This document shows positions 53,689 through 63,948 of a stretch of 64,000 bases of DNA, one piece after another. This stretch comes from Lysinibacillus sp. KCTC 33748. Its GTDB lineage: Bacteria; Bacillota; Bacilli; Bacillales_A; Planococcaceae. The position numbers and the translations under genes are program-made. Location: positions 1-64,000 of the forward strand of contig NZ_MWSJ01000024.1 in assembly GCF_002237755.1 (NCBI RefSeq), written 5' to 3'. Under the pieces are notes generated by a model. That model had not been told where the DNA came from, did not search any database, and saw only the letters and a list, made by a program, of their open reading frames with translations. The number at the start of each line of letters is the position of its first letter. Position 1 is the first letter of the stretch.

Positions 53689-54471
53689 ATGGAATTTTCA
53701 ACGATTACATTAGAGAAATTAGAACGCCGTGCAACATTAACATTAAATCGTCCACATGCCATGAATGCTATGGACGACGTGATGATGCGCGAACTAGCAG
53801 AATGCTTTGAGGCACTACAGCAAGAACAAGAAATACAAATTCTCGTTATTCGCGGAGAAGGAAAAGTCTTTTCAGCAGGTGGCGATATTAAAGCGATGCT
53901 AGATCCAGATAAGCCACTTAATATTAATGAGGCAATGGTTTACTTAACACGTATTGTCAAAGCATATTACCAGCTACCGATGATTGTCATTGCAGCGGTT
54001 CATGGAGCATCAGCTGGATTAGGCTTTAGTCTAGCGCTAGGGGCAGACATAGTGGTGGCATGTGAAAATAGTAAGCTTGCTATGAACTTCATCGGCATAG
54101 GGCTGATCCCTGATGGTGGTGGCCATTTCTTTATGAAGGAACGTGTGGGTACAGTCAAAGCTAAACAAATGATTTGGGAAGGAAAGGTGCTAACTGCATC
54201 GGAAGCACATGATGAAGGGTTAATTGACTACGTTGCACCAGATGGGACTGTTTTTGCGATTACTGACCAACTAGTAGGAAAAATGCTTGCTTCTCCAATT
54301 GCATCGATGATTACGACTAAAAAAATTCTACATGCTCAAAATTTACCGCAACTAGAGAGTATTTTATCTATGGAAGCAGCGGGGCAAGAAGCGATGCGTA
54401 AAACGACGGATCATTTAGAGGGAATTCATGCATTTGTAGAGAAAAGAGCACCTGCTTTTGTAGGAAAATAG
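53689..54471 (+). CDS. yhaR: enoyl-CoA hydratase/isomerase (YhaR-like)
   Basis: 260 residues, crotonase fold. Oxyanion-hole segments FSAGGDIKAM and HGASAGLGFSLALGADIV; the acidic residue region MNFIGIGLIPDGG is typical of the family. The exact acyl-CoA substrate is unknown. Synteny with yhzD and yhaONM supports the B. subtilis YhaR name. GGGGGTGTTGGG precedes ATG 53689. Confidence 0.82.
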   Translation: MEFSTITLEKLERRATLTLNRPHAMNAMDDVMMRELAECFEALQQEQEIQILVIRGEGKVFSAGGDIKAMLDPDKPLNINEAMVYLTRIVKAYYQLPMIVIAAVHGASAGLGFSLALGADIVVACENSKLAMNFIGIGLIPDGGGHFFMKERVGTVKAKQMIWEGKVLTASEAHDEGLIDYVAPDGTVFAITDQLVGKMLASPIASMITTKKILHAQNLPQLESILSMEAAGQEAMRKTTDHLEGIHAFVEKRAPAFVGK

Positions 54472-54481
54472 ATTTAACTTC

Positions 54482-54582
54482 TTTCATTGGGTGTCCAAAC
54501 ACCCGCCACGTCCTGTGGCAATGACTGAGTGACCAACATCATGTTGCTACCGCTACGATTTTGCGCAAAAAACATCTGTTGG
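54482..54582 (+). repeat. dispersed repeat R2 with hairpins
   Basis: GGGTGTCCAAACACCC is a perfect short palindrome, followed by GCCACGTCCTGTGGC and CAACATCATGTTG hairpins. These resemble the units at 20868-21012 and 22586-22680. Confidence 0.65.
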
Positions 54583-54585
54583 CCT

Positions 54586-54622
54586 AAAAGGCGCGTAGTA
54601 AATTGTACTACGTGCCTTTTAC
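54586..54622. terminator. bidirectional terminator
   Basis: Stem AAAAGGCGCGTAGTA/TACTACGTGCCTTTT with one mismatch, between convergent yhaR and yhzD. Confidence 0.85.
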
Positions 54623-54631
54623 TAGCCATTT

Positions 54632-54817
54632 TTAGACATGAAATAAGATTAATTTACCCGAAGAGTTAACAAGACGATGAGTTTTGTTGGCAACACCTTT
54701 TTCTTCGATCTGCTGTAAACCGCTGATTTTTGCAGCCTCATCGTTTTCGAATGTCCAAGTTTCATCAAATAATGTTTCCCCAGTTTTTTCAAAAGCCGTA
54801 AAGCGATAATTCTCCAT
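54632..54817 (-). CDS. yhzD: YhzD-like small protein
   Basis: 61 residues. Starts MENYRFTAFEKTGETLFDET and ends GKLILFHV, resembling B. subtilis YhzD (61 residues, unknown function). Context between yhaR and yhaO matches. Start ATG 54817 after AAAGGGTGGGG. Confidence 0.75.
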   Translation of the reverse strand: MENYRFTAFEKTGETLFDETWTFENDEAAKISGLQQIEEKGVANKTHRLVNSSGKLILFHV

Positions 54818-55165
54818 ACAAACCCCACCCTTTACTTAAATATATATCTATTATACATAGAAGATTTATAAACTTCACGGTAAAACTAGCGAATATTTCG
54901 ATAAATTATGAAAGTTGTGGAAAGTTTAAGGCAATACTATTAATGAATATTTGTTGAATACATTTCTCATCTAGTGGGAATTATGATAAAATAGAACAAA
55001 TATTCGGTTCCGGCGTGATTCACGAATGTCTCATTATAAAAATGAGATACGTAAAAATTGATAAATTATAAAATCGGCGATTCCGATGTACTCAATAATT
55101 TACTGCGTTGCGAGTGAAAAAGAATGAAGTTAAGGTATAGATTATTTAATACTTGAGGTGGTTGG

Positions 55166-56380
55166 ATGTCAGCAATTCGTTTTTTCCATATGGCGGATTT
55201 ACATTTAGATAGTCCATTTAAGGGCTTATTTGGTTTACCCGAGCAAAATTTCAAAAAGATTCGAACAAGTACTTTCGAAGCTTTTGATAAAATTATTCAG
55301 AAAGCTATTCAGGAGAAACCTGATTTCTTACTGATTGTCGGTGATATATATGATGGTGAAAATCGAAGTTTACAAGCACAAAGACGATTTCAAGAGGCTA
55401 TGGAAAAACTCTTTCAGCATAATATCCCTGTCATTTTAAGTTATGGGAATCATGATCACTTAAATGGTGCTTGGACGCGTTTTGCTTTACCGAGCAATGT
55501 CTATGAGTTACCAGCTGAAACTAGTGTTGTGCAATTAAACATACGTGGTCAACAAGTCAATATTTATGGCTTCAGCTATAGTGACCGTCATATAACGAAA
55601 TCAATGATTGATAGTTATCCTGTTGCACAGGACCAGCATGTTATTCATATTGGTATGCTTCACGGTAGTGAGGCTAGCGATACTTCACATGCTGTTTACG
55701 CTCCTTTCACAAAAGATCAACTGCTTGAAAAAAACTATCATTACTGGGCTTTAGGACATATTCATAAACGACAATTTTTACATCAAAATCCACCGATTGT
55801 TTATCCAGGCAATATTCAAAGCCGACATCGGAAAGAGCAAGGGATAAAGGGTTTCTATGACGTAACTTTGTCACAATCCTCTACAGATTTGGAATTTGTA
55901 CCGACATCTGCTGTTGTTTATAACACGGTAGAGGTTGATTGTGCGAATGTGTTTCATGCAAATGAACTACTTAAAAAATGTGAAGAAGTTTTGATGCTTA
56001 ATCGTCAAGAGTTTGGGGCGTCTGTTGTTGAACTTCATTTGAAAAATATAGATGAACAATCACAATCTTTATTTGAACATGCTACAGTTGACGCATGGCT
56101 AGAAACTATTCGAGAAGCCGAGGATGGAATTGAACCGATGTGCTGGGTGCAAAAGCTCGTGTTACATCAAGCGTCCATATTGTATGAACATACTGCTGCG
56201 ACTGAATCCGTGATGAATTTAATGGAGGAATGGGATATTTCTGAATGGAAGGATATTTTAAAGGAACTATACCAACATGCTGGCGGTGCAAGGCTGATTG
56301 AACCTTTAACAGAGCAAGACATTAAAAATTTAATGCACGACGCACAAGAATTATTAGCAGAAGAAATTCAAAGGGCGTGA
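55166..56380 (+). CDS. yhaO: SbcD-like metallophosphoesterase YhaO
   Basis: 404 residues. Calcineurin-like phosphoesterase domain at about 3-240 with the metal ligands in FHMADLHLD, LIVGDIYDG, SYGNHDH and ALGHIHK. The C-terminal region (about 290-404) is helical. SbcD/Mre11-type nucleases pair with an SMC-like ATPase, here YhaN, whose ATG starts 5 bp after this stop. A DNA end-processing role is inferred. GAGGTGG precedes ATG 55166. Confidence 0.9.
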   Translation: MSAIRFFHMADLHLDSPFKGLFGLPEQNFKKIRTSTFEAFDKIIQKAIQEKPDFLLIVGDIYDGENRSLQAQRRFQEAMEKLFQHNIPVILSYGNHDHLNGAWTRFALPSNVYELPAETSVVQLNIRGQQVNIYGFSYSDRHITKSMIDSYPVAQDQHVIHIGMLHGSEASDTSHAVYAPFTKDQLLEKNYHYWALGHIHKRQFLHQNPPIVYPGNIQSRHRKEQGIKGFYDVTLSQSSTDLEFVPTSAVVYNTVEVDCANVFHANELLKKCEEVLMLNRQEFGASVVELHLKNIDEQSQSLFEHATVDAWLETIREAEDGIEPMCWVQKLVLHQASILYEHTAATESVMNLMEEWDISEWKDILKELYQHAGGARLIEPLTEQDIKNLMHDAQELLAEEIQRA

Positions 56381-56385
56381 ATAAC

Positions 56386-59277
56386 ATGCTAACGATACAA
56401 AAAATCCAAATTTATGGCTTTGGAAAGCATGAAAATATCACCATTACTTTACGCGAAGGGGTTACCATTTTTTATGGTATGAATGAAGCGGGGAAAACGA
56501 CCATTCAACAGTTTATTTTACAAATGCTTTTTGGATTTCCTACGAGGCAACAGGCACAACGTAAATATGAGCCGAAAGCATCGACTAAATTCGGTGGTCA
56601 GCTGACGATTTGGCATCCAACGTATGGGCAATGCACGATCGAACGTATGAAAGGAAAGGCAGCTGGAGATGTTACGGTCTATTTAGAAGACGGAACAATG
56701 GGGCATGAGGAGCTTTTAGCAAAGCTATTATATGGTTATTCAAAAGCCTCCTTTGAGTCTATTTTCTCCTTTTCATTACACGAGCTACAGGGCATTGAAA
56801 AAATGTCAGAGGAGGAGCTAACACATTTGTTACTTGCCTCTGGAACAACTGGGATACAACAACTATCAACTCTAGAAAAGAAATTGGACAAAGATGCTAG
56901 TGAGCTTTTTAAAAAAGCAGGCAAAGTGCCACTCATTAATCAAAAATTGGAGCATTTAAAAAAGCTAGAACGTACGATTAAACAAGAGCAAGGTAATATT
57001 CAGACCTTTGAGGATAAATTATTACAATTACAGCAGCTCGATTTAAGGCTAGAGGGCTTATATAGTCAACAAAAAACAGAGCAGCAAAATTGGGAGCAAC
57101 TCACAATTTTGAGGCAGGCTATGCCACTTCTAAAGCAGCAAAAGTCTTTCGAACAGACGCAAAAAAGCTATGAACATGTGCAGTTTCCTCCAGAAGGGAT
57201 CCGACGCTATGAGCAATTAAAGGATCGACTTATGCATGAAACACTGCAAATGGAGCAGCTGAAGGATCAGTATCAGGGACTGCAACGTAAGCTACAATTA
57301 ACAGTGGACGAGCAAGTTATTACTGAGATGTCTCGTCTTGTGAACAAGGAAGCAACATGGAATCAGTTAGTTGTAAAGGAACAGAACTTAATGGATGAGC
57401 TGTATTTAATTGAGCAAGAAATAGAAGCTCAGTTCCGTTTATTAGGTGTTCAGGAAAAAACAGCGCAAGATATTTTGCTTGAAGAAACCGTATCATTACA
57501 GCAAGAGGAACAATTTCAACAACAGTTAAGCCTATTGGAAGAAGCAGAAGAAGAGCTGAAATTTCATTTGCGTTCGTTAGAGCAACTACATGCAGAATTA
57601 GATACAATTGCTCAACTGCAACAACAGCTTCACCAGGAGTCATTAACTACGGAGGAAGAACATATTTTAGCACAGTGGCCACAGCGTAAGCGAAAGCTTG
57701 AACAATTGCGTTATGGAAGGTCACAACGCTCGAAACAACAACAACCAAGTATTTTTATATTTATTGTATTAGCTATAAGTATACTGTCGTGTATCTATGG
57801 TGTTATGGAAAAAAATATGGCTGTTATCGTTGTAGGAGCGGTTATGTCACTCATCATTATTTTATATTTAAAATTTGCTAGACAAGCTCATGAAGCGCCG
57901 AGTAAACAACAGAGTCAGCAAATGCGTGAGTTAGAGCAGGAGGAAAATATTGCTCAGACTATCCTGCTAAAAAAACAAAAATTTGAGGATCGATTGTTGC
58001 ATGCAAATGAGCAACAGCAAGAAAAAGAACGTCAATATGTGAAACTTGAATATAAAATTCAACGGGCTGAGCATGTAAGTGGAGAGGCTACTCAGTTGCT
58101 CCACCATTTTTTAGGGCGCTATCGGTTAGAGGGAAATATACCGAAAACATTATTACCAGAACTGTTTATGCGCATTCGTGGTGCTCAAGAGTTGGCAGCA
58201 AAAAAGAAGAGTACATTTACGCTTTTACAAACGATACAAGCGGAGAAAAACGAGTTACTAGAACAGATACAGCGAGTCTTAAAGACAGAATATAGTGAGC
58301 AAGAAATCTTTATGCATTTACGTACTACATTTCTTACTTTACAGCAGGAGCAACAAATATCCCAACAAGCAAAAGAGCAGTTGACTAGTCTGCAGACTAA
58401 AATGCAAGGAGTGCAATCACATATAGACAGCTATGAGTCTGAAATTACTCAGTTATTTAATGCTGCGAATGTACAAACAGAGAAGGGCTATTATGAAACA
58501 CATGAACAATTTGAGCAACAACAACAAATAAAAACAGAACTTCAAGCCATTCAGAGTCAGCTAGCCTCGCTAAATGTAGACAACAAGCAGTCACTGCTAG
58601 AAGAGGAACAGCTAAATGAAAAACTGCTTACTTTAGAAGAAGAACGAGGAACAATGCAGGTAGCGATCGATCATTGCTTAGAACAACGTGCGACACTGCA
58701 AATCCAAAAGGAGAATCTTCTAAATGACGAGAAATATGGCCAGTTGCTTCAACAGTTTGAAGAAGAGAAATCAGTGTTGCAACAGCTGATAGGACAATGG
58801 GCTTCAAAAAAAGCATTGGCTACTGCGATCCATGAAACATTGTTCAGCCTAAGAGAAGAAAAACTACCTCATGTTTTGACAGAAGTTAATGCAATATTTA
58901 ATACGTTTACAGGTGGGCGTTACGATAAGCTTTTAATAAACGATGAAGGCTATTTTGTTGCACAGGATGTTTCTGGATTACGTTATCAAATGGCAGAATT
59001 ATCACAGGCTACAAAGGAGCAAGCTTATATTTCGTTGCGTATGGCACTAGCAAAAACGCTAACAACCTCTGCTCCATTTCCATTTATTATGGACGATCCT
59101 TTTGTCCATTTTGATCGAAACCGTACAGACAAAATGGTACAATTAATGAAAGAAGTAGGATATGAACGTCAAATTTTATATTTTACTTGCCATGACGCGA
59201 TGCTCGAGCATTGGCAGAAAGACCAAATTGTCGATGTAGGAGCACTAGCAAATGAAAGGGGAGTGGCGTCAACATGA
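56386..59277 (+). CDS. yhaN: SbcC/Rad50-like AAA ATPase YhaN
   Basis: 963 residues. Walker [10 protein letters not shown] near residues 30-40, long coiled coils (about 180-440 and 500-830) and a C-terminal Walker [14 protein letters not shown]. Unusually for an SMC-type protein, two adjacent hydrophobic helices ([19 protein letters not shown] and [17 protein letters not shown], about 455-505) interrupt the coiled coil, implying membrane attachment, as in other YhaN proteins. Partner of YhaO. ATG 56386 chosen over an in-frame GTG at 56377. The stop overlaps the yhaM ATG. Confidence 0.92.
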   Translation: MLTIQKIQIYGFGKHENITITLREGVTIFYGMNEAGKTTIQQFILQMLFGFPTRQQAQRKYEPKASTKFGGQLTIWHPTYGQCTIERMKGKAAGDVTVYLEDGTMGHEELLAKLLYGYSKASFESIFSFSLHELQGIEKMSEEELTHLLLASGTTGIQQLSTLEKKLDKDASELFKKAGKVPLINQKLEHLKKLERTIKQEQGNIQTFEDKLLQLQQLDLRLEGLYSQQKTEQQNWEQLTILRQAMPLLKQQKSFEQTQKSYEHVQFPPEGIRRYEQLKDRLMHETLQMEQLKDQYQGLQRKLQLTVDEQVITEMSRLVNKEATWNQLVVKEQNLMDELYLIEQEIEAQFRLLGVQEKTAQDILLEETVSLQQEEQFQQQLSLLEEAEEELKFHLRSLEQLHAELDTIAQLQQQLHQESLTTEEEHILAQWPQRKRKLEQLRYGRSQRSKQQQPSIFIFIVLAISILSCIYGVMEKNMAVIVVGAVMSLIIILYLKFARQAHEAPSKQQSQQMRELEQEENIAQTILLKKQKFEDRLLHANEQQQEKERQYVKLEYKIQRAEHVSGEATQLLHHFLGRYRLEGNIPKTLLPELFMRIRGAQELAAKKKSTFTLLQTIQAEKNELLEQIQRVLKTEYSEQEIFMHLRTTFLTLQQEQQISQQAKEQLTSLQTKMQGVQSHIDSYESEITQLFNAANVQTEKGYYETHEQFEQQQQIKTELQAIQSQLASLNVDNKQSLLEEEQLNEKLLTLEEERGTMQVAIDHCLEQRATLQIQKENLLNDEKYGQLLQQFEEEKSVLQQLIGQWASKKALATAIHETLFSLREEKLPHVLTEVNAIFNTFTGGRYDKLLINDEGYFVAQDVSGLRYQMAELSQATKEQAYISLRMALAKTLTTSAPFPFIMDDPFVHFDRNRTDKMVQLMKEVGYERQILYFTCHDAMLEHWQKDQIVDVGALANERGVAST

Positions 59278-60209
59278 AGGGTATTACGACGCTCCAGGTT
59301 GGAGAAACAGTCGATCAATTTTTATTAATTAAACAGGCGACAAAAGGGGTTACCACAGTCGGAAAGCCATTTATGTCACTGTTATTACAAGATAAAAGTG
59401 GAGATATTGAAGCAAAGCTATGGGATACAAATGAAGATCATGAAAAAATGTATCACGCTGAAGCAATTGTCCGTGTAGGTGGAGAAATTCATGACTATCG
59501 TGGCAAAAATCAATTACGTATCAAGGCAATCCGTGTTGCAAAACCAGAGGAGGGAATTGCTATTAATGATTTAGTTCCTTCCTCGGCAACTCCAAAAGAA
59601 GAACTATATGAAGAATTGACGCAATTTTTCTTTGATATTAAAAATCCGAATATATCACGAATTACACGTACAGCTATTAAAAAACATCAGGATGCTATTT
59701 TAGTCTATCCAGCTGCTACGAAAAATCATCATGATTATGCATCTGGTCTATTAGATCATATGGTGTCCATGTTGAGACTAGGAAAAGCAATTGCTGATTT
59801 ATATCCTACGTTAAATCGAGATTTGTTATATGCAGGGATTATTCTACATGATATTGGTAAAGTAGTTGAATTATCAGGACCTGTTGCAACAATGTATACG
59901 GTTGAAGGGAATTTACTTGGTCATATTACTATTATGGTCAATGAAATCGCCAAGATTGCTAGTGAACTAGAAATCGAGGGCGAGGAAGTCATGCTATTGC
60001 AACATATGGTACTATCTCACCACGGTAAAGAAGAATGGGGTAGCCCGAAAAAACCGATGATTCAAGAAGCGGAAATCTTACATTATATTGATAATATTGA
60101 TGCGAAGATGAACATGCTAACAAGAGCATTAGGCAAAACAGCGCCAGGCGAATTTACGGAAAGACTATTTCCACTTGATAATCGATCGTTTTATAAACCG
60201 ACTATATAG
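59274..60209 (+). CDS. yhaM: 3'-5' exoribonuclease YhaM
   Basis: 311 residues. N-terminal OB-fold nucleic-acid-binding domain (about 5-90), then an HD domain (about 155-280) with [18 protein letters not shown] and the second His/Asp pairs ([12 protein letters not shown]). YhaM trims RNA and single-stranded DNA 3' ends with Mn or Co. The ATGA overlap with yhaN shows translational coupling in the yhaO-yhaN-yhaM operon. Confidence 0.95.
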   Translation: MKGITTLQVGETVDQFLLIKQATKGVTTVGKPFMSLLLQDKSGDIEAKLWDTNEDHEKMYHAEAIVRVGGEIHDYRGKNQLRIKAIRVAKPEEGIAINDLVPSSATPKEELYEELTQFFFDIKNPNISRITRTAIKKHQDAILVYPAATKNHHDYASGLLDHMVSMLRLGKAIADLYPTLNRDLLYAGIILHDIGKVVELSGPVATMYTVEGNLLGHITIMVNEIAKIASELEIEGEEVMLLQHMVLSHHGKEEWGSPKKPMIQEAEILHYIDNIDAKMNMLTRALGKTAPGEFTERLFPLDNRSFYKPTI

Positions 60210-60263
60210 TAAATTCAAAGGTTGGGGATTACATTTTTCTTCATTTAGCAGACATTTTTGTAT

Positions 60264-60300
60264 AAAAAGGGTTACGCCTGTATCGGCGTAACCCTTTTTC
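60264..60300. terminator. bidirectional terminator between yhaM and prsA
   Basis: Perfect stem AAAAAGGGTTACGCC/GGCGTAACCCTTTTT. Confidence 0.92.
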
Positions 60301-60326
60301 ATATAGTAAAGTAACAACTAGTAAGA

Positions 60327-61298
60327 TTATTTTTCAGAATCTTTTTCTTTGTCGTCTTTACTTTCTTTTTGAGCTTTTTCTTCAGCTTTTTTAGCTGCTT
60401 CTTCAGCAGCTTTAGCTTGCTCCTCACTTGTTGTTGTAAGAGCTTCAATAGCAGGTTCTAATTCTTTATCAGATGTTTTTACATCAGCATCTTTTGCCAT
60501 TTTTGCAACGATATCTTTAAGAATTTGTTGATCTTCACCTGTTTGCTTTAATTTAGCTAGCATTTGTGTACGGATGTTTTTCTCTTCGTCTTTGAATGAA
60601 CCAACACCTTTTACATCACGCTTTTCCGTAACTTCAATAATGTGGAAACCAAAGCTTGATTGAACTGGTTCACTTAATGTTTTTAAAGGAAGGGCATAAG
60701 CCGCGTCATTAAATTCATCTACCATTGCACCAACAGAGAACCAACCTAGCTCTCCGCCATTTTGAGCAGAGGTAGTATCAGTTGAGTATTCTTTTGCTAC
60801 ATCCGCAAAAGAAGCGCCACCTTTAATTTTAGCAATGACTTCTTTAGCTGTCTTCTCATCTGCTACTAAAATATGGCGAGCATTTAACTCAGTTTTCATT
60901 TGCTCATAATGTTTTTTTACATCTGCTTCTTTAAACGCTTTTTCTTGTAAAGCCTTTTCTGAAAGAAGTTCAATACGTAAAGCATCTTTATAGCCTTCCT
61001 CAGTTAAGCCACTTGCAGCCAGTGCATCGGCGAAGCTATCACCGAATTGTGAAGCAGTTGCGTCATAGGCCTCTTTGATTTCTTTATCTGATACTTTGTA
61101 TTTATCAGCTAATACTTTTTCAGTCATCATTTGTTGAATTATATGAGATCCTGCTAAAGTTTTTGATGTTTTGTTAAAGTCAGCAACTGTAATGTCACCT
61201 ACTTTTGAAGTTGCGATTGTTTTGTTGTCGTCTCCGCTACAAGCACCAAGTGCTAATACTGAAGCAGCTAATGTTAAAGATAAAACTGTCTTTTTCAT
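60327..61298 (-). CDS. prsA: PrsA foldase lipoprotein
   Basis: 323 residues. Signal sequence with lipobox LGAC (Cys20). PPIC-type parvulin rotamase domain at about 135-230 (ARHILVADEKTAKEV, GELGWFSVGAMVDEF, FGFHIIEVTEKR). A helical chaperone domain surrounds it, and the C-terminal tail is an Ala/Lys/Glu-rich low-complexity region (about 285-323). Catalyses folding of exported proteins outside the membrane. Position next to yhaM and near hpr matches B. subtilis. Confidence 0.95.
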   Translation of the reverse strand: MKKTVLSLTLAASVLALGACSGDDNKTIATSKVGDITVADFNKTSKTLAGSHIIQQMMTEKVLADKYKVSDKEIKEAYDATASQFGDSFADALAASGLTEEGYKDALRIELLSEKALQEKAFKEADVKKHYEQMKTELNARHILVADEKTAKEVIAKIKGGASFADVAKEYSTDTTSAQNGGELGWFSVGAMVDEFNDAAYALPLKTLSEPVQSSFGFHIIEVTEKRDVKGVGSFKDEEKNIRTQMLAKLKQTGEDQQILKDIVAKMAKDADVKTSDKELEPAIEALTTTSEEQAKAAEEAAKKAEEKAQKESKDDKEKDSEK

Positions 61299-61441
61299 AG
61301 TGGATATTCTCTCCTTATATGGTTTCGTCCCATTTTTTACTATAACATAAACGATTTAAAAACAAAATGGTTCCCCTTGAGTATAGCCTATATTTCATAT
61401 TTGCAAGCGCATAGGATATAGAAAAGAAAGGGGGTGAAGTT

Positions 61442-61555
61442 ATGGGCAGCGGAGGATACGGTGGTGGCGGCGGCTACGGCTCAGGCTCAGGCTTTGCTTT
61501 ATTAGTTGTGTTATTTATTTTATTAATTATTGTTGGTGCAGCGTTCCTATACTAA
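61442..61555 (+). CDS. YjcZ-family small glycine-rich membrane protein
   Basis: 37 residues: MGSGGYGGGGGYGSGSG, then the hydrophobic FALLVVLFILLIIVGAAFLY. This layout (Gly/Tyr/Ser-rich head plus one hydrophobic helix) is that of YjcZ-type sporulation proteins. A strong GGGGGTGA ribosome site with proper spacing and a terminator follow the rules for a real gene. Confidence 0.85.
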   Translation: MGSGGYGGGGGYGSGSGFALLVVLFILLIIVGAAFLY

Positions 61556-61570
61556 TTAATATAAATAACG

Positions 61571-61605
61571 AAAAGCTAAGGGTTTAATTTCCTTAGCTTT
61601 TTTTA
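61571..61605 (+). terminator. terminator after the YjcZ-like gene
   Basis: Stem AAAAGCTAAGG/CCTTAGCTTTT with T-run. Confidence 0.88.
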
Positions 61606-61737
61606 ACAATGTAAAGGCATTCGCGCAGTCCGCTTGAAGTCACGTTCCATTAAATATAATTGATCAGATCGCGCGGTCACATAAGGCGTTCGATTTACCT
61701 CTGAACGTTGACTGACGCGGATCACTTTTCTTTTTAA

Positions 61738-61923
61738 CTATACTGCATATAAAACTTCAATATAAAATGAGACAAGTAAAATTGTAATAAGTATATTTAT
61801 AGTTCGGAATACTTTTGGTTGGTTTTCTTCGGGAATTTCACGTCGCATGCACAGCGCATAAGTCATGCGGTTTATTTGAAATAAATAGAATACCGAGAAT
61901 AGAACTACAATCATTAACAGCAA
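61738..61923 (-). CDS. small two-helix membrane protein
   Basis: 61 residues. Helices at about 2-16 and 40-60 are separated by a charged loop (MRREIPEENQPKV). Start TTG 61923, seven bases after AGGGGAGG, one of the better ribosome sites in this part. Family not recognised. Lies about 70 bp downstream of the DUF3267-like gene on the same strand, possibly co-transcribed. Confidence 0.6.
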   Translation of the reverse strand: MLLMIVVLFSVFYLFQINRMTYALCMRREIPEENQPKVFRTINILITILLVSFYIEVLYAV

Positions 61924-61993
61924 GTCTATTCCTCCCCTCTTTCAATAGTAATAGCATAACAAAAAACGTTAATAAAACACAAGTACAAGCAAT

Positions 61994-62539
61994 TTAGTGA
62001 ATAGTAGGTGGCACTAAAATTTCATAGCCTTTAGGCGTCTCCTCAATCTGGGAGTCTTTAGGTGAATTCAATAAATATTTTACATATAGAATATCTATTA
62101 CACATAGACTACAGTGGTAAGCTAAAAGTAATGTACCATAATGAGTATACGCAGGGAATAGTAGTGTACCCAATAAAATGCTTGTATTTAGTACAATAAA
62201 TGGTGAAAGTAAAGCTAAAATATATCGGTTTTTCGATAAAGGTTCACGGATACGCATGTGAAGAACAGGAATAACATAAAATTGGGTACGCACACGCAAT
62301 TTTAATTGCTGACGTAAATCATATAATGCTAGAAAGTGTAAGCATTTATGAATTGGGTAAATTGCAAATATAGCAATAACAAAAAGCCAAAACAAACGAT
62401 CTGTATAGTGCTCATCATTAAATAAATTAAATGTCACATAGGAAAGCGAAAAGACAGTAAAAAAAACAAGTACAGACATGATCATAATACGCGTTGTTCC
62501 GTAATGATGTTCCAGATTTAATATTTTCCAACAATGCAT
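61994..62539 (-). CDS. DUF3267-like membrane protein with altered zincin motif
   Basis: 181 residues with four hydrophobic segments (about 18-40, 50-70, 107-130 and 132-152). IHKCLHFLALYDL sits where DUF3267 proteins (putative zincins, YhaJ-like) have an HExxH-type motif; here the Glu is Lys, so protease activity is doubtful. Position between prsA and hpr fits a YhaJ counterpart. Start ATG 62539, nine bases after GGAG. Confidence 0.65.
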   Translation of the reverse strand: MHCWKILNLEHHYGTTRIMIMSVLVFFTVFSLSYVTFNLFNDEHYTDRLFWLFVIAIFAIYPIHKCLHFLALYDLRQQLKLRVRTQFYVIPVLHMRIREPLSKNRYILALLSPFIVLNTSILLGTLLFPAYTHYGTLLLAYHCSLCVIDILYVKYLLNSPKDSQIEETPKGYEILVPPTIH

Positions 62540-62714
62540 GATTATCAACTCCGTAATATGAATGGTCTATTTAATTTAAATTGATTTATATTAGAATGCA
62601 AGAAAAAGGAGGTATCTCAGAAATATTTCTGAAATACCTCTTTAATTATAAGCTTTTACGGCCATTAGGTTTAGATTACGAACAACTAACGCTAAAAGCC
62701 TAGTAGTTTCACTT

Positions 62715-63275
62715 TTATCCTTTTACAGTTGAACGTTCTTCGATCGTGTCAAAGGATTCACGGAAGTGCTGGAAAGAACGCTCAAAAATGTCGATGAAGT
62801 CCTCTCCATATATATTGCGAATAACAGCCATAACATCTAAAAATTCTGGGAAACGACCGTATAAGTCTTTTAAAGCTAATGAACCTTCTAACACAGAATG
62901 ATAAGTATTATGATAATTGCTATTCATTTCAACAATAAGTTCTGTACCTGCTTCTGTTAACTCAACATACGTATTACGCTTGTCGTCATCACGCTTTGAA
63001 AACTTAAGGAATCCACGCTCTTCTAATTTTTTTGAAAAATTAAATGCAGTGGAAACGTGCATTACTCCAAATTTCGCCACATCAGAAATTGAAGCCCCTT
63101 TTAAATGATACGAAATCCATAAAATATGATGTTCATTAATATTTAAATCGTAGGGTTTAATCCATTGCTGCCAATCTTTTTCAACTGCTTTCCATAAGGC
63201 TTTTGATATTTGCGCAATTCTTTGACTATAAAGCATCGCTTCTTTTTGAGTGTACAATTCCTCTGACAAAGCCAT
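62715..63275 (-). CDS. hpr: transition-state regulator Hpr/ScoC (MarR family)
   Basis: 186 residues. Winged-helix domain with the highly conserved [20 protein letters not shown] and [19 protein letters not shown] (recognition helix) and [15 protein letters not shown] wing. Hpr/ScoC represses extracellular protease, sporulation and peptide transport genes in B. subtilis. ATG 63275 is preferred by alignment; GTG 63278 is adjacent. The ribosome site AGTAGG is weak. yhaH lies upstream on the same strand. Confidence 0.93.
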   Translation of the reverse strand: MALSEELYTQKEAMLYSQRIAQISKALWKAVEKDWQQWIKPYDLNINEHHILWISYHLKGASISDVAKFGVMHVSTAFNFSKKLEERGFLKFSKRDDDKRNTYVELTEAGTELIVEMNSNYHNTYHSVLEGSLALKDLYGRFPEFLDVMAVIRNIYGEDFIDIFERSFQHFRESFDTIEERSTVKG

Positions 63276-63431
63276 CACCTACTGCTTTCTTTAACATTTT
63301 AAAAATATTATAGCAATAAAGGAAAAAAGTTTAAAGTTAGAAAAATTAAAAAATTGAAAAGTGGTTAAAAAATAACATTTTACCAATAGAAATTAATAAA
63401 AATATATAATCTTATTTAATCGTAAAGGACT

Positions 63432-63827
63432 TTAGTCGCTAACTTTTTCTTGCGGTTTTTTCTTTTTTTCTGTAAATTGTGCAACGTTTTTCTCGATTTC
63501 GCTTATTGAATTCTGTAATGCATCTATTTCTTGTTGTAAGTTATTTTTTGAAGGTTCTATTTCTTCAGTGAATGTAGTAATAGTTTGTTTTAAATCATTT
63601 ATTATTAGTGGTATATTATTTTTTATTTCATTAGTAAGCGAATGAACAGATTGTTTTACTGTGCCTGCTTGCTGTTTTACATCCAAAAGTTTGTCCTTTG
63701 TACTTTCAGCATTTGCTCGCAAATTAGCGCGTAATTGTTGTCCTGATTGAGGAGTTGAAAGAAGTACAGCGATTGTACCACCGACGATCCCAGCTCCAAG
63801 TCCAAATAAAAATGGTTTTGCTTTCAT
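63432..63827 (-). CDS. yhaH: YtxH-domain protein YhaH
   Basis: 131 residues. An N-terminal hydrophobic Gly-rich helix (FLFGLGAGIVGGTIAVLLS) followed by a long amphipathic coiled-coil region is the YtxH/YhaH pattern. Members are general-stress-associated; function unknown. Neighbour of hpr as in B. subtilis. GAGGTAATCG precedes ATG 63827. Confidence 0.88.
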   Translation of the reverse strand: MKAKPFLFGLGAGIVGGTIAVLLSTPQSGQQLRANLRANAESTKDKLLDVKQQAGTVKQSVHSLTNEIKNNIPLIINDLKQTITTFTEEIEPSKNNLQQEIDALQNSISEIEKNVAQFTEKKKKPQEKVSD

Positions 63828-63902
63828 ATCGATTACCTCATTCCTGTAATTATCATGTGTTACCTACTATTAAACCATGAAATGCAAATATACAAAAATA
63901 AA

Positions 63903-63948
63903 AAAGAAACTAAACGAGTGATTTTGAATCACGGTTTAGTTTCTTTTG
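63903..63948. terminator. terminator near the window end
   Basis: Stem AAGAAACTAAAC/GTTTAGTTTCTT with inner GTGATT/AATCAC pairing and T-run; serves a gene outside the window or yhaH's upstream neighbour. Confidence 0.8.
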
